Assembly (NCBI RefSeq): GCF_015277875.1 | Contig: NZ_CP063814.1 | Span: 1,054,001-1,118,000, forward strand | Direction of reading: 5' to 3' | Source of the DNA: Microbacterium luteum | GTDB lineage: Bacteria; Actinomycetota; Actinomycetes; Actinomycetales; Microbacteriaceae | Length of the DNA: 64,000 bases | Shown here: positions 30,900 to 41,527 of the stretch, one piece after another | Layout of the letters: every line of letters starts with the position of its first letter | How positions within the stretch are numbered: the first letter of the stretch is position 1 | Position numbers and translations under genes: made by a program | Notes under the pieces: model-generated | The model's database searches: none | What the model saw: the letters and a program-made list of their open reading frames with translations, nothing else | Told to the model about the DNA's origin: nothing

Positions 30900-33800
30900 T
30901 CATTGACCGCGGAGGGCTTTGCCGATGCGCTGCGCCGAGACGGGCTCGGCGGTGCCGAGGGCCTGCGCGAACAGGCTCACGCGGTACTCCTCCAGCATCC
31001 ACCGCACGCGGACGAGGTTGTCGGGGGAGGAGGGGGCGAGGGGGATCGTGCCACCGGCGTCGGCGAAGGCGGCGGCGGACCGCTCGTACTCGCTCTGGCG
31101 CTGGCGATCGCGCCCGGGATTGTCGGCGAGCCCCGTCACGCGGTCGCGCGCGCCCTGGAGGTAGCGGGGCAGATGCGCCAGCCGGGTGACGCCGACGCGT
31201 GAGAGGAATCCGGGGAAGACGAGGCCGGCCAGCTGCGCCTTCACGTCGTTCAGCGCCCCGAGGAGAGTGAGGGAGTTCTGGCCTTTCACGGCCTTCTCGA
31301 CATCCCGCGAGAGGGTGATGATGCGGGCGGCGAGCGACACCACCGAGAAGGTCTCGTCGACGATGACCGCCGCATACGCGTCGCGCGCCTTCTCGAACGC
31401 GGCCTGCGACCGCGGGGCCTCGCGCCCGACCTCGCCGAGTACCCGGTCGGCGACGGCGAGGCGGGCATCCTCGATGAGCGCCTTCGCGGACGGGTAGGGG
31501 GAGGCCGCGAGGGCGAGCTTCTCGGTGCTGGTCAGGTGGTCGAGCACGTACGACGCGGGAGAGGCGACGGCGCGCAGCAGCAGGCGGCGCGCTCCGCGGT
31601 GTGTGGCGATCGCCGCCGCCTCGGCCGAGGTCTCGATGCGGAGCGAGACCGTGTCGCCGTCGTCGACGACGGCGGGATAGCCGCGGACGACACCCCCCGC
31701 GACCTTGCTGTCGACGACGGCCGGAAGATCCCCGAAGTCCCAGGACGTTATCCCGCTGCGTTCGGCGAACCCCACTGATGAGGCGCCTGTCGCGCCCGTG
31801 CCGTCGGGTCGCGGCGCAGCGGCCGCGACCGACGCGGGTGCGGCGGCACGCTCGACCGATCGAGCGACCGAAGACCGCGCCCGGTCCGCGAGCCGGCGCT
31901 GCAGGTCCGCCAGATCGCGACCGGAGCCCGCCGTGCGCCCCCGCGCGTCGACGGCGCGAAAGGACATCAGCAGGTGCGGCGGCACGCGTTCGAGGTCGAA
32001 GTCGTCGTCGCTGACGGTCTGGCTCGCGACACGTCGGATGCGGTCGGCGAGCGCGCGCCGCAGCGAGACCGGTGGGCGTCCGTCGTTCGATTCCGGCCCG
32101 TCGGCGGCGATCTCACCGGCGAAGGTCGCCGCCCAGTCCGCGGCAGGCACCACATGGCGCCGGATCGATTTGGGCAGGGATCGGATGAGCGCGGTGATGA
32201 GCTCGTCGCGCAGGCCCGGCACCTGCCAATCGAAGCCGGTCGGCTCCAACTGCGCGAGCAGGGCCAGGGGGATCACGACCGTCACCCCGTCGTCGGGCGC
32301 GCCCGGCTCGAAGCGGTACGCGAGGGAGAGCACCTGGTCGCCCTGGCGCCACCGTGCGGGGAAGTCGTGCTCGCCGCGGCGACCGGCGTCGTCGCGGAGA
32401 TCCGCTTCGGTCATGTCGAGCAGACGCGGCGTGCGCGCCGACGTCTCCTTCCACCACGCCTCGAACGATCGGGTGTCGAAGACGTCTCGTGGCACCCGGG
32501 TGTCGTAGAAGACGTAGACGGCCTCGTCGCCGACGAGGATGTCGCGACGACGCTCGCGCTCCTCGACCTTCTCGAGGCGGCGACGCAGCTCGAGGTTGCG
32601 GCGCTCGAAGGCGGTGAGGCGCTTGTCCAGATGGCTCGTCTCCCACTCGCCCTCCACGAGCGCGTGGCGAAGGAACAGCTCACGAGCCAGCGGTCGGTCG
32701 AATCGGGCGAGCTGCACGCGGCGTTTCGGGATGATCTCCACACCGAAAAGGGTCACCTTCTCGTATGCCGAGGCTGCTCCCTGCGACCTCGACCAGTGCG
32801 GCTCGCTCACCTGCCGCCGGGCCAGGTCCCCGGCGAGGGACTCCGCCCACGCCGGGTCGACCGCGGCGACGGTCCGCGCGAACAGGCGGGAGGTCTCCAC
32901 CAGCTCCGCCGCCATGACCGCCGACGGGCGCTTCTTGCGGACGCCCGAACCGGGGAAGATCGAGAAGCGGGTGCCGCGCGCGCCGAGGTACTCGGCCTTG
33001 GTCGATGCGCCCCTGGCCGAGCGGCCGCGCGCATCCCGGCCCACGTCGCTGCGCGTGTCGAGGATGCCGAGGTGGGAGAGCAGCCCCGCCAGAATGGCGC
33101 GATGCACGGCATCGGGGTCGGCGGCATCGCCGGCGGGACGACCGTGCGAGCGTCTCCGGCCCAGGAGGGCGCGCAGCTGACGGTGGACGTCCATCCACTC
33201 CCGCACCCGCACGTAGTTCACGAACTCCGCACGACACATGCGCCGGAACGCGCTCGAGCCCAGTTCGGCCTGTTTCTCCTGGAGGTACTGCCAGAGGTTC
33301 AGCAGTGCGAGGAAGTCGCTGGTCGGATCGGCGAAGCGCGCATGGAATCCGTCCGCCTTGGCGCGCTCGGCCTCCGGACGCTCCCGCACATCCTGGATCG
33401 ACATCCCGGCGACGATGGGGAGGACCTGGTCGAGGACCTCGGTGCGCTCGGCCTCCACGAGCATCCGTGCGAACCGGGGGTCGATCGGCAGTCGCGCGAT
33501 CCGTTTGCCGATATCGGTCAGGCGGGCGCCGTCATCGCCGCGGCCGGGCCCGCGCACGGCACCGAGCTCGACGAGCAGGTCGAAGGCGGCTTTCACACCG
33601 CGGGAGTCCGGGGGAGTGAGGAACGGGAAGGCGGAGATGTCTCCGAAGCCGAGGGAGAGCATCTGCAGCACCACCGAGGCGAGACTGGTGCGCAGGATCT
33701 CGGGCTCGGTGAACTCCGGGCGCGTGGCGAAGTCCTCCTCGGCGTACAGGCGGACGGCGATTCCCGGTGCCGTGCGGCCCGCGCGTCCGGCCCGCTGCTG

Positions 33801-34814
33801 GGCCGACGCCTGCGACACCGGTTCGATCGGAAGGCGCTGGATCTTGCTGCGAGCGCTGTATCGCGAGATGCGGGCGGTGCCGGTGTCGATGACGTACCTG
33901 ATCCCGGGAACGGTGAGGCTCGTCTCGGCGACGTTCGTCGCCAGGATGACGCGGCGTCGGACCCCGGCGACGTGCGAGCGCTCGAAGACGCGGTGCTGCT
34001 CGGCGGCCGAGAGCCGTCCGTACAGCGGGAGCACCTCGGTCGGTGAGGCGTCTTTCGCGTACATGCCGCGAACCGCATCCATCGCATCCCGGATCTCCGC
34101 CTCGCCCGGCAGGAACACCAGCACGTCGCCTGCCGGCTCGCGGTCGAGCTCCCGCAGGGCGCGGGTGAGTCCGTCGATGTCGTCGGACTCGTCGTCTGCC
34201 GCGTCGGTCCGCGGGCGGTAGCGCACCTCGACCGGATAGGTGCGACCGGACACCTCGACGATCGGTGCCGGATCGCCCTGCCGGTCGGCGAAATGCTTCG
34301 CGAAGCTCTCCGGGTCGATCGTCGCGCTCGTGATCACGACCTTGAGGTCGGGGCGCCGGGGGAGGATGCGGGCGAGGTAGCCGAGCAGGAAGTCGACGTT
34401 CAGCGACCGCTCGTGGGCCTCGTCGACGATGATCGTGTCGTAGCGGCGCAGCATCCGATCGCGATGGATCTCGTTCAGGAGGATCCCGTCGGTCATGAGG
34501 GCGATGCGGGTGTCGTCGGAGACCGCGTCGGTGAAGCGCACCTTGTATCCGACCGTGGATCCCAGCGGCACCTGCAGCTCTTCGCTCACGCGCTCGGCGA
34601 TCGTCCGCGCGGCGATGCGTCGCGGCTGGGTGTGGGCGATCGAGGTGCGTCCGAGCTCCAGGCAGATCTTCGGCAGCTGCGTCGTCTTGCCCGACCCGGT
34701 GGCTCCGGCGACGATCACGACCTGGTGGTCGCGGATGGCCGCGGCGATCTCATCGCGTGCCGCGCTGACGGGCAGCTCGGACGGATACGAGATGACGGGC
34801 TCGGGCGCGGACAT
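30900..34814 (-). CDS. hrpA: ATP-dependent RNA helicase HrpA (DEAH box)
   Basis: A large DEAH-box helicase of 1304 aa, the usual HrpA length. Walker A GATGSGKTTQ is at about 37-46, the DEAH box at IIVDEAHERS (about 130), SAT in VVITSATID, and motif VI in QRAGRAGRTAPG. These are followed by the HA2 and OB-fold regions and the long DUF3418 C-terminal domain (about 700-1304) that defines HrpA. In E. coli HrpA helps resolve collided ribosomes; a similar rescue role is likely. ATG 34814 lies 8 nt after TACGAT (34828-34823), a probable -10 box. The downstream Qor-like gene overlaps or nearly abuts its end. Confidence 0.92.
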   Translation of the reverse strand: MSAPEPVISYPSELPVSAARDEIAAAIRDHQVVIVAGATGSGKTTQLPKICLELGRTSIAHTQPRRIAARTIAERVSEELQVPLGSTVGYKVRFTDAVSDDTRIALMTDGILLNEIHRDRMLRRYDTIIVDEAHERSLNVDFLLGYLARILPRRPDLKVVITSATIDPESFAKHFADRQGDPAPIVEVSGRTYPVEVRYRPRTDAADDESDDIDGLTRALRELDREPAGDVLVFLPGEAEIRDAMDAVRGMYAKDASPTEVLPLYGRLSAAEQHRVFERSHVAGVRRRVILATNVAETSLTVPGIRYVIDTGTARISRYSARSKIQRLPIEPVSQASAQQRAGRAGRTAPGIAVRLYAEEDFATRPEFTEPEILRTSLASVVLQMLSLGFGDISAFPFLTPPDSRGVKAAFDLLVELGAVRGPGRGDDGARLTDIGKRIARLPIDPRFARMLVEAERTEVLDQVLPIVAGMSIQDVRERPEAERAKADGFHARFADPTSDFLALLNLWQYLQEKQAELGSSAFRRMCRAEFVNYVRVREWMDVHRQLRALLGRRRSHGRPAGDAADPDAVHRAILAGLLSHLGILDTRSDVGRDARGRSARGASTKAEYLGARGTRFSIFPGSGVRKKRPSAVMAAELVETSRLFARTVAAVDPAWAESLAGDLARRQVSEPHWSRSQGAASAYEKVTLFGVEIIPKRRVQLARFDRPLARELFLRHALVEGEWETSHLDKRLTAFERRNLELRRRLEKVEERERRRDILVGDEAVYVFYDTRVPRDVFDTRSFEAWWKETSARTPRLLDMTEADLRDDAGRRGEHDFPARWRQGDQVLSLAYRFEPGAPDDGVTVVIPLALLAQLEPTGFDWQVPGLRDELITALIRSLPKSIRRHVVPAADWAATFAGEIAADGPESNDGRPPVSLRRALADRIRRVASQTVSDDDFDLERVPPHLLMSFRAVDARGRTAGSGRDLADLQRRLADRARSSVARSVERAAAPASVAAAAPRPDGTGATGASSVGFAERSGITSWDFGDLPAVVDSKVAGGVVRGYPAVVDDGDTVSLRIETSAEAAAIATHRGARRLLLRAVASPASYVLDHLTSTEKLALAASPYPSAKALIEDARLAVADRVLGEVGREAPRSQAAFEKARDAYAAVIVDETFSVVSLAARIITLSRDVEKAVKGQNSLTLLGALNDVKAQLAGLVFPGFLSRVGVTRLAHLPRYLQGARDRVTGLADNPGRDRQRQSEYERSAAAFADAGGTIPLAPSSPDNLVRVRWMLEEYRVSLFAQALGTAEPVSAQRIGKALRGQ

Positions 34815-34822
34815 AGCCCTCC

Positions 34823-34828
34823 ATCGTA
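34823..34828 (-). promoter_or_regulatory. Predicted -10 box of hrpA
   Basis: TACGAT on the minus strand, 8 nt before ATG 34814. Confidence 0.45.
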
Positions 34829-34898
34829 CGACGTGCGTGTGCGGGAGGCGGCGTGCAGCGGGTACCGTGGAGGGGTAGACCTACGAGGAGGCCGCCGC

Positions 34899-35093
34899 GT
34901 GTTCATCCTGTCCCTTCTGCTGTTCGTCGGTGGCATTGCCCTGCTGGGGCTGGCGATCTCTCTGCCCGTGGCTCCGGGCGTCTTCTTCGCGCTCGGCATC
35001 CTGGTGCTCTCCCTCGGCATCGCCCTGCCGATCCACTTTGGCGGCACCCCGGGAGCTGCCGGGCGCTGGTCGATCTCGCGCAAGGATTCCTGA
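34899..35093 (+). CDS. Small two-helix membrane protein
   Basis: 64 aa with two hydrophobic helices: ILSLLLFVGGIALLGLAISL (about 3-22) and GVFFALGILVLSLGIALPI (about 27-45), then a short polar tail. No family is recognised. The GTG start at 34899 has GAGGAG 8 nt upstream (34885-34890), and the codon use matches its neighbours, so I accept it as a real gene. A longer open frame upstream reads through hrpA antisense and is not credible. Confidence 0.6.
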   Translation: MFILSLLLFVGGIALLGLAISLPVAPGVFFALGILVLSLGIALPIHFGGTPGAAGRWSISRKDS

Positions 35094-35143
35094 CCCCGCG
35101 TCGTTCGCTTCGTCAAGGGGCATTCGTCGGGCGCCGACCCTCC

Positions 35144-35995
<852 letters not shown>

Positions 35996-35998
35996 CTC

Positions 35999-36035
35999 AT
36001 CCGGCCCCGCCCGCTCCCGCGAGGCGGGGCCGGAT
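35999..36035 (+). terminator. Terminator after the aldo/keto reductase gene
   Basis: A perfect 13-bp stem ATCCGGCCCCGCC (35999-36011 with 36023-36035) and an 11-nt loop. The last bases also begin the -10 box of the next gene. Confidence 0.75.
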
Positions 36036-36040
36036 AAAAT
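36035..36040 (+). promoter_or_regulatory. Predicted -10 box of the marR-type gene
   Basis: TAAAAT, 6 nt before ATG 36047. Its first base is the last base of the preceding terminator stem. Confidence 0.5.
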
Positions 36041-36046
36041 GCACCG

Positions 36047-36553
36047 ATGAGCACCGAGAGCGCCTACTGGTACGGCGAGGATCGTGACGACCGCCGCGAG
36101 CGTGCCGTCGCCCTGCTCCAGGCGTTCCGGCTCTATCGTGCGGCCGAGGTCGCGATGCGGCGTCGCACGCGTGAAGCGATGTCGATGGGCGAGAACGACC
36201 TGCTCGTGCTCCGCTATCTCCTCCGGGCGCAGCGCGAGGGGCGGCGCGTCTCACCGAGCGAGCTCACGCGATATCTCGGGGTGTCCACCGCGTCGATGAC
36301 GGCGATCATCGACCGGCTCGAGAAGTCACGCCACGTGCGGCGGGAACGCCACGAGACGGACCGGCGCAGCATCCACGTCATCCCCACCGCGGAGACCGAC
36401 CACGAGGTGCGGGCGACCCTCGGCAAGATGCACGAGCGGATGCTCGCGGCCGTCATCGACATGACCCCCGAAGAGGACCGGATCGTGACCGAGACGCTCG
36501 CCCGCCTGCAGGCAGCGGTCGACCAGGTCGACGCCGAGCCGACGGCGGACTGA
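36047..36553 (+). CDS. MarR family transcriptional regulator
   Basis: A DNA-binding regulator of 168 aa. The winged HTH spans about 45-115: ENDLLVLRYLLRAQ, then VSPSELTRYLGVSTASMTAI (recognition helix), then the wing SRHVRRERHETDRRSIHVIP with the family's conserved D-R-R. Helices for dimerisation flank it. Target genes are not evident. It ends next to the convergent hemA. Confidence 0.85.
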   Translation: MSTESAYWYGEDRDDRRERAVALLQAFRLYRAAEVAMRRRTREAMSMGENDLLVLRYLLRAQREGRRVSPSELTRYLGVSTASMTAIIDRLEKSRHVRRERHETDRRSIHVIPTAETDHEVRATLGKMHERMLAAVIDMTPEEDRIVTETLARLQAAVDQVDAEPTAD

Positions 36554-36554
36554 C

Positions 36555-37793
36555 TCAGCCCGCGGATGCCGCGCGCAGGTGCGTCACCTGCGCGCGCGCG
36601 ACCTCGACGCCGAACACCATCTCGAGGGCGGCTTCGAACTCATCCATGCGCCCCGCCGCGGCGAACTCGCGCGCTCGGACCGAGGGCGTGTGCGAGAGCA
36701 CGCCCGCGAGGTGGCGGAGCGCCGCCTCGGCGCGCGCATCCGACCCGTCGCCCCGGAGCCGGCCGAGCTCCGCGTGCAGGATGTCCTGGATGTGGCGGCG
36801 CACCGCCACGATCGCCGGGGCCGCATCGCGCTCCGCGGTGAAGGCGGCAACGGCCGAACCGACGACCTCGTGCGCGCCCGCGCCGAGTTCCGGCAGCGCG
36901 GCGTGTCGACCGATGAGCTCGAGGTCCAGGAGCTCCACACCCTCGAGCGCGCCGACCTCCGGGTCGATGTTGCGGGGGAGACCGAGATCGACGAACAGGC
37001 GTCGCGAGGTGTCGACGACGTCGTCGGCGGTGATGACATAGCGCGCGGTGCAGGTGATCACGAGTTCCGCGTCGCGGATCGCCGCGCGCAGATCGGTCTC
37101 GGCGCGCACACCGTAGCGGGCGGCGAAGCGTTGCGCGCGACCGGTGGCGGAGTAGACCCGCACATCGCCGGCGCCGCGCGCCTGCAGCGCGGCGATGGTG
37201 GTGGCGGCGTAGCTGCCGGTCCCCACCAGGAGGACCGGAACGGACGCCCAGTCGGAGATGCGGCTCTCGGCGAGATCGAGGGCGAGGCGCGCGAGCGAGC
37301 GGCCGGCGGCACCCATGTCGGCCCTCGCGCGGACTTCGCGGGTGGCGTGAGCCGCCCGCTGGAAGGCCTGCTCCAGTGCCGGGCTCGTGGTCCCCGCGGT
37401 GCGTGCATCGCGAAGCGCCCGCTGCACCTGACCGGTGATCTCCTCCTCGCCGACGACCATCGACTCCAGGCCCGAGCTCACCGAGAAGAGGTGCTGCACG
37501 ACGTCGTCGCCGGCGAACGACTCCGCGCTCTCGCGCACGCTTCCCGCATCCGCGCCGATCGTGTCCGCCAGCGTCTCGAGGACGGCCTCGCGCGCGAGCG
37601 CACCGGGCGCGGCGAGCGGTTCGTCGATCTCGAGATACGCCTCGAAGCGGTTGCACGTGGACAACACGACGGCGCCGCGCACGAAGGGGTGCGCGGCGAC
37701 GAGTTCGGCGCCAGTGGACTCGCTCACACGCGAGATGCGGTCGAGGACGTCGAACTCGGTGTTGCGATGGCTGGCCGTGAGACAGAACAGCAC
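36555..37793 (-). CDS. hemA: Glutamyl-tRNA reductase
   Basis: Makes glutamate-1-semialdehyde from glutamyl-tRNA, the first committed step of haem synthesis in the C5 pathway; 412 aa. The catalytic cysteine is in VLSTCNRFEAYLE (Cys47), the NADP-binding domain has VLLVGTGSYAATTI (about 180), and the C-terminal dimerisation helix spans about 330-412. GTG 37793 lies 6 nt after a TACGAT -10 box, so the message is probably leaderless. A much longer open frame upstream runs antisense through hemE and is not credible. hemA and hemE are divergent, with 55 bp between start codons. Confidence 0.93.
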   Translation of the reverse strand: MLFCLTASHRNTEFDVLDRISRVSESTGAELVAAHPFVRGAVVLSTCNRFEAYLEIDEPLAAPGALAREAVLETLADTIGADAGSVRESAESFAGDDVVQHLFSVSSGLESMVVGEEEITGQVQRALRDARTAGTTSPALEQAFQRAAHATREVRARADMGAAGRSLARLALDLAESRISDWASVPVLLVGTGSYAATTIAALQARGAGDVRVYSATGRAQRFAARYGVRAETDLRAAIRDAELVITCTARYVITADDVVDTSRRLFVDLGLPRNIDPEVGALEGVELLDLELIGRHAALPELGAGAHEVVGSAVAAFTAERDAAPAIVAVRRHIQDILHAELGRLRGDGSDARAEAALRHLAGVLSHTPSVRAREFAAAGRMDEFEAALEMVFGVEVARAQVTHLRAASAG

Positions 37794-37799
37794 CCATCC

Positions 37800-37805
37800 A
37801 TCGTA
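37800..37805 (-). promoter_or_regulatory. Predicted -10 box of hemA
   Basis: TACGAT on the minus strand, 6 nt before GTG 37793. Confidence 0.5.
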
Positions 37806-37836
37806 ACGTCCGATCCTGAGGGTGTGCGCGAGGACG

Positions 37837-37842
37837 TAGCCT
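37837..37842 (+). promoter_or_regulatory. Predicted -10 box of hemE
   Basis: TAGCCT, 6 nt before GTG 37849. It mirrors the hemA box in the 55-bp divergent region. Confidence 0.5.
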
Positions 37843-37848
37843 GGAGGG

Positions 37849-38919
37849 GTGTCATCCGCCCTGTCCCTCCTGCCCGTCGGGCACCCCTTGACGGACGGCA
37901 GAACCGCACGTTCGCCCCTCGTCCGGGCCGCACGCGGTGATCGGCCCGAGACGACCCCGGTCTGGTTCATGCGGCAGGCGGGACGCTCGCTGCCGGAGTA
38001 CCGGCAGTCACGCGCCGGCGTCGACATGCTCGAGGCGTGCCTGCGCCCGGAGCTGGCCGCGGAGATCACCCTGCAGCCGGTGCGCCGCCACGGTGTCGAT
38101 GCCGCGGTCTTCTTCAGCGATATCGTCACGCCCGTGCTGCTCGCCGGCGTCGACGTCTCGATCGTCGCCGGCCGGGGGCCGGTGCTCGCGGAACCGGTGC
38201 GCACCGCCTCCGACGTGCTCGCGCTCCGGCCGATCGACCCCGCCGTGCTGCAGCCGATCTCGGAGGCGGTCGCGCTCGTCGTCGCGGAACTCGGAGACAT
38301 CCCGCTGGTCGGATTCGGCGGTGCCCCGTACACGCTCGCGAGCTATCTCGTCGAGGGAGGCCCGAGCAAGGAGCAGCTGCGCACTCGCGCCCTGATGAAG
38401 ACCGACCCGCACACGTGGGCCGCGCTGCTGAACTGGTGCGCCGATGTCACCGGCGCCTTCGTGCGTGCGCAGGTGGAGGCTGGCGCGAGCATCGTGCAGC
38501 TGTTCGACTCGTGGGCCGGTTCGCTCTCGCGCGCCGACTACCAGCGGCGCGTCGCCCCGCACACGCGCCGCGCATTCGATGCCCTCCGCGGTTTCGACGT
38601 GCCGAAGATCCACTTCGGTCTCGGGCTGTCGGAGGTGCTCGATCTCGTGCCGCCGCTGGGAGCGGACGTCGTCGGCGTCGACTGGCGGCTGCCGCTCGAT
38701 GTCGCCGCGATGCGCATCGGCCGTCCGCTTCCCCTGCAGGGCAACATCGACCCCGCCCTGCTCACGGCGCCGTGGCCCGTGCTCGCCGCCCACGTCGACG
38801 ACGTGCTCGCGCGCGGGGCCGACCTGCCCGGCCACATCCTCAACCTCGGTCACGGCGTGCCGCCGGAGACCGATCCGACCGTCCTGACCCGAATCGTGGA
38901 GTACGTGCATGGCCGCTGA
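37849..38919 (+). CDS. hemE: Uroporphyrinogen decarboxylase
   Basis: Converts uroporphyrinogen III to coproporphyrinogen III; 356 aa. Family motifs are PVWFMRQAGRSLPEYR (about 36-52, the substrate-binding signature), VFFSDIVTPV (catalytic Asp), GFGGAPYTLASYLVEGG and LQGNIDPALL. GTG 37849 fits the -10 box at 37837-37842. Its last 11 bases overlap the start of hemQ, so the two are translationally coupled, the first pair in a five-gene haem operon. Confidence 0.95.
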   Translation: MSSALSLLPVGHPLTDGRTARSPLVRAARGDRPETTPVWFMRQAGRSLPEYRQSRAGVDMLEACLRPELAAEITLQPVRRHGVDAAVFFSDIVTPVLLAGVDVSIVAGRGPVLAEPVRTASDVLALRPIDPAVLQPISEAVALVVAELGDIPLVGFGGAPYTLASYLVEGGPSKEQLRTRALMKTDPHTWAALLNWCADVTGAFVRAQVEAGASIVQLFDSWAGSLSRADYQRRVAPHTRRAFDALRGFDVPKIHFGLGLSEVLDLVPPLGADVVGVDWRLPLDVAAMRIGRPLPLQGNIDPALLTAPWPVLAAHVDDVLARGADLPGHILNLGHGVPPETDPTVLTRIVEYVHGR

Positions 38920-39601
38920 GAACACCGCCCCGACCGCCGACCAGAACGAGGCCGGCGAACAGACCCACTACGGCCTGTGGGCGGTCTTCCGCCGCGACCC
39001 GCACCCGGCCGAGCCGCTCCCCGGCGCCGTCGCCGCGGTCGACGCCGCCGCGTCGATCGATTCGCTGCGGGCCGTGTACGACGTCTCGGGCCTGCGGGCG
39101 GATGCGGACGTGCTCGTGTGGCTGACCGGTCGCACCGCCGAGGGGCTGCAATCCGATCTGCGCACGCTCCGGCGCTCGCGCGAGTTCGCGCCGCTGCTGC
39201 CGACGTGGAATGCGATGGGCGTTCACCGCGACGCCGAGTTCAGTCGCGACCACTCGCCCGCGTTCGCCCGCGGTCTGCCGCCCAAGGAGTGGGTGACGGT
39301 GTATCCCTTCGTGCGCAGCTACGAGTGGTACCTGCTGCCGCCCGAGGAGCGCGGCGCGATGCTCGGGGAGCACGGACGCATGGGGCGCGACTTCCCCCAG
39401 GTGCAGAGCAACACCGTCGCCTCCTTCGCGCTCGGCGACTACGAGTGGCTGCTCGCCCTCGAAGCCGACGATGTCATCGACCTCGTCGACCTCATGCGCT
39501 ACCTTCGCAAGACCGAAGCCCGACGCCACGTGCGCGAAGAGGTGCCGTTCTTCACCGGTCGTCGCATCGACGTCGCCGACGTCGCCGACGTCGTGAGCTG
39601 A
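38909..39601 (+). CDS. hemQ: Coproheme decarboxylase HemQ (chlorite dismutase family)
   Basis: Last enzyme of the coproporphyrin-dependent haem route of Gram-positives; it decarboxylates coproheme to protohaem. The 230-aa protein shows HYGLWAVFRRDP at the N-terminus, the core WVTVYPFVRSYEWYLLPPEER with the reactive Tyr of actinobacterial HemQ, the loop EHGRMGRDFPQVQSNTVASF and LGDYEWLLALE. No chlorite-dismutase active-site Arg was looked for; context in a haem operon decides the call. ATG 38909 lies inside the hemE 3' end. Confidence 0.92.
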   Translation: MAAENTAPTADQNEAGEQTHYGLWAVFRRDPHPAEPLPGAVAAVDAAASIDSLRAVYDVSGLRADADVLVWLTGRTAEGLQSDLRTLRRSREFAPLLPTWNAMGVHRDAEFSRDHSPAFARGLPPKEWVTVYPFVRSYEWYLLPPEERGAMLGEHGRMGRDFPQVQSNTVASFALGDYEWLLALEADDVIDLVDLMRYLRKTEARRHVREEVPFFTGRRIDVADVADVVS

Positions 39602-39606
39602 TCGCG

Positions 39607-40533
39607 ATGGCGCTGCGCATCGGCACGCGGGCGAGTGCGCTCGCCATGACCCAGGCGGGCACGGTCGCCGACATGCTCGGCGCCGAGCTGGTGCCGATCG
39701 TCTCCGAGGGCGACACCTCGACCGCATCGCTCTCATCGCTCGGCGGCACCGGGGTCTTCGCCACGGCCCTGCGCGAGGCGCTGCGGCGCGGCGAGGTGGA
39801 TGCGGTGGTCCACTCCTACAAGGATCTGCCGACGGCTGCCGAACCCGGACTGGTGATCGCCGCGGTCCCGCCGCGCGCCGATCCGCGCGACGCCCTGTGC
39901 GCACGTGACGGCATGACCCTCGAGGAGCTCCCGCCGGGCGCCGCGGTGGGCACCGGATCGCCGCGTCGTCGCGCTCAGCTGGCGATGCGCCGGCCTGATC
40001 TGCATCTCGTCGACATCCGCGGGAACATCGACACCCGGCTCGGTCGCGTCGGACACGAGGATCCGGAGCGCGCGCTCGACGCGGTCATCCTCGCGGCCGC
40101 CGGCCTCGAGCGGATCGGTCGCCTGGACGCGGCCACGGAACTGTTCGACCTCGACCGCTGGCCGACCGCGCCGGCTCAGGGCGCGCTCGCCGTCGAGGTG
40201 CGCGAGGGCGACGAGCATCTCGTGCGGCGCATCGACCACGCGGCCACGCGCGCGTCCGCAGATGCCGAGCGCGGCGTGCTCGCACGCCTCGAGGCGGGGT
40301 GCGCCGCGCCGATCGCCGCGATGGCCTTCGTCGAGGACGGCCTGCTGTTCCTCACCGCCCGCGTCTACCGCCCCGACGGCGGCGAGATGATCGACAGTTC
40401 GCGCGCCATGCCGATCGACGCCGAGGCGCCGGCGAAGCTCGCCACCCTCGTGGGCGTCGATCTCATCGAACGAGGCGCCGCCCGGATCGCACCGCTCGAT
40501 CCGACGGTGCCGAACGCGCCCGACGCCCCGTAG
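39607..40533 (+). CDS. hemC: Porphobilinogen deaminase (hydroxymethylbilane synthase)
   Basis: Joins four porphobilinogens to hydroxymethylbilane; 308 aa. Motifs are [20 protein letters not shown] at the start, [11 protein letters not shown] (catalytic Asp region), [12 protein letters not shown] and [10 protein letters not shown]. The dipyrromethane-cofactor cysteine is Cys232 in [15 protein letters not shown] 39607 is 5 bp after the hemQ stop. Uroporphyrinogen synthase (hemD) is not beside it. Confidence 0.94.
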   Translation: MALRIGTRASALAMTQAGTVADMLGAELVPIVSEGDTSTASLSSLGGTGVFATALREALRRGEVDAVVHSYKDLPTAAEPGLVIAAVPPRADPRDALCARDGMTLEELPPGAAVGTGSPRRRAQLAMRRPDLHLVDIRGNIDTRLGRVGHEDPERALDAVILAAAGLERIGRLDAATELFDLDRWPTAPAQGALAVEVREGDEHLVRRIDHAATRASADAERGVLARLEAGCAAPIAAMAFVEDGLLFLTARVYRPDGGEMIDSSRAMPIDAEAPAKLATLVGVDLIERGAARIAPLDPTVPNAPDAP

Positions 40534-40546
40534 CGAAGGAGAAACC

Positions 40547-41527
40547 GTGACCGCGCCCCGCATCCGACCTCGCCGTCTGCGTGCAACGCCCGCGTGGCGT
40601 CGCCTGCAGAGTGAGACGCGCCTGGACGCGTCTCAGCTCGTGCTGCCGATGTTCCTCGCCGAGGGAGCCGCCGAAGCCCGCCCCATCTCCTCGATGCCCG
40701 GTGTCGTGCAGCATTCGACCGACACGTTCCGGGCGGCTCTGCACCGCGCCGCCGAGGCCGGCATCGGCGGCGTGATGCTCTTCGGCGTGCCCGAGCACAA
40801 GGACGCCGTCGGCTCCGGCGCGACCGATCCGGACGGCATCCTCAATGTCGCGACGCGCATCGCCGTCGCCGAGGTCGGTGACGCCCTGGTCGTGCAGAGT
40901 GACCTCTGCCTCGACGAGTTCACCGACCACGGCCACTGCGGCGTGCTCGATGCGCGCGGTGGCGTGGACAACGACGCGACGCTGGATCGCTATCGCGACA
41001 TGGCGCTCGCGCAGGCGGAGGCGGGATCCCACCTCCTCGGGCTGTCCGGCATGATGGACGGCCAGGTGGCGGCGCTTCGCGATGCCCTCGACGGCGCCGA
41101 CCGCGGCGATGTGGCACTGCTGGCCTACTCCGCCAAGTACGCCTCGGCGTTCTACGGGCCGTTCCGCGAGGCGGTCCAGTCCTCGCTGCAGGGCGACCGT
41201 CGCACGTATCAGCTCGACCCGGGCAACCGCCGCGAGGGCGCTCGAGAGGTCGCCCTGGATGTGACGGAGGGAGCCGACGTGGTGATGGTCAAGCCCGCGA
41301 TGACCTACCTGGATGTGCTCGCCGACGCCGCCGCGGTCTCTCCGGTGCCGGTGTGGGCGTATCAGGTCAGCGGCGAGTACGCGATGATCGAGGCCGCCGC
41401 CGCGCACGGGTGGATCGACCGCGAACGCGCGATCGACGAGTCCCTCACCGCCATCGTGCGCGCCGGCGCCGACGCGGTGCTCACGTACTGGGCCGTCGAG
41501 GCCGCCGAACGCTGGAAGGACGCATGA
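40547..41527 (+). CDS. hemB: Delta-aminolevulinic acid dehydratase (porphobilinogen synthase)
   Basis: Condenses two 5-aminolevulinates to porphobilinogen; 326 aa. Both active-site lysines are visible, in [16 protein letters not shown] and [11 protein letters not shown]. The metal-site segment reads [16 protein letters not shown]: two of the three zinc cysteines are present but the middle one is Asp, a form I recall from other actinobacteria that points to altered metal use. GTG 40547 follows AAGGAG (40536-40541). Its stop overlaps the hemL start (ATGA). Confidence 0.94.
   Translation: MTAPRIRPRRLRATPAWRRLQSETRLDASQLVLPMFLAEGAAEARPISSMPGVVQHSTDTFRAALHRAAEAGIGGVMLFGVPEHKDAVGSGATDPDGILNVATRIAVAEVGDALVVQSDLCLDEFTDHGHCGVLDARGGVDNDATLDRYRDMALAQAEAGSHLLGLSGMMDGQVAALRDALDGADRGDVALLAYSAKYASAFYGPFREAVQSSLQGDRRTYQLDPGNRREGAREVALDVTEGADVVMVKPAMTYLDVLADAAAVSPVPVWAYQVSGEYAMIEAAAAHGWIDRERAIDESLTAIVRAGADAVLTYWAVEAAERWKDA

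Noticed and set aside
37794..38333. 180-codon N-terminal extension of hemA
   Set aside because: It runs antisense through hemE and is unlike the family. The GTG at 37793 with a -10 box gives the normal HemA N-terminus.
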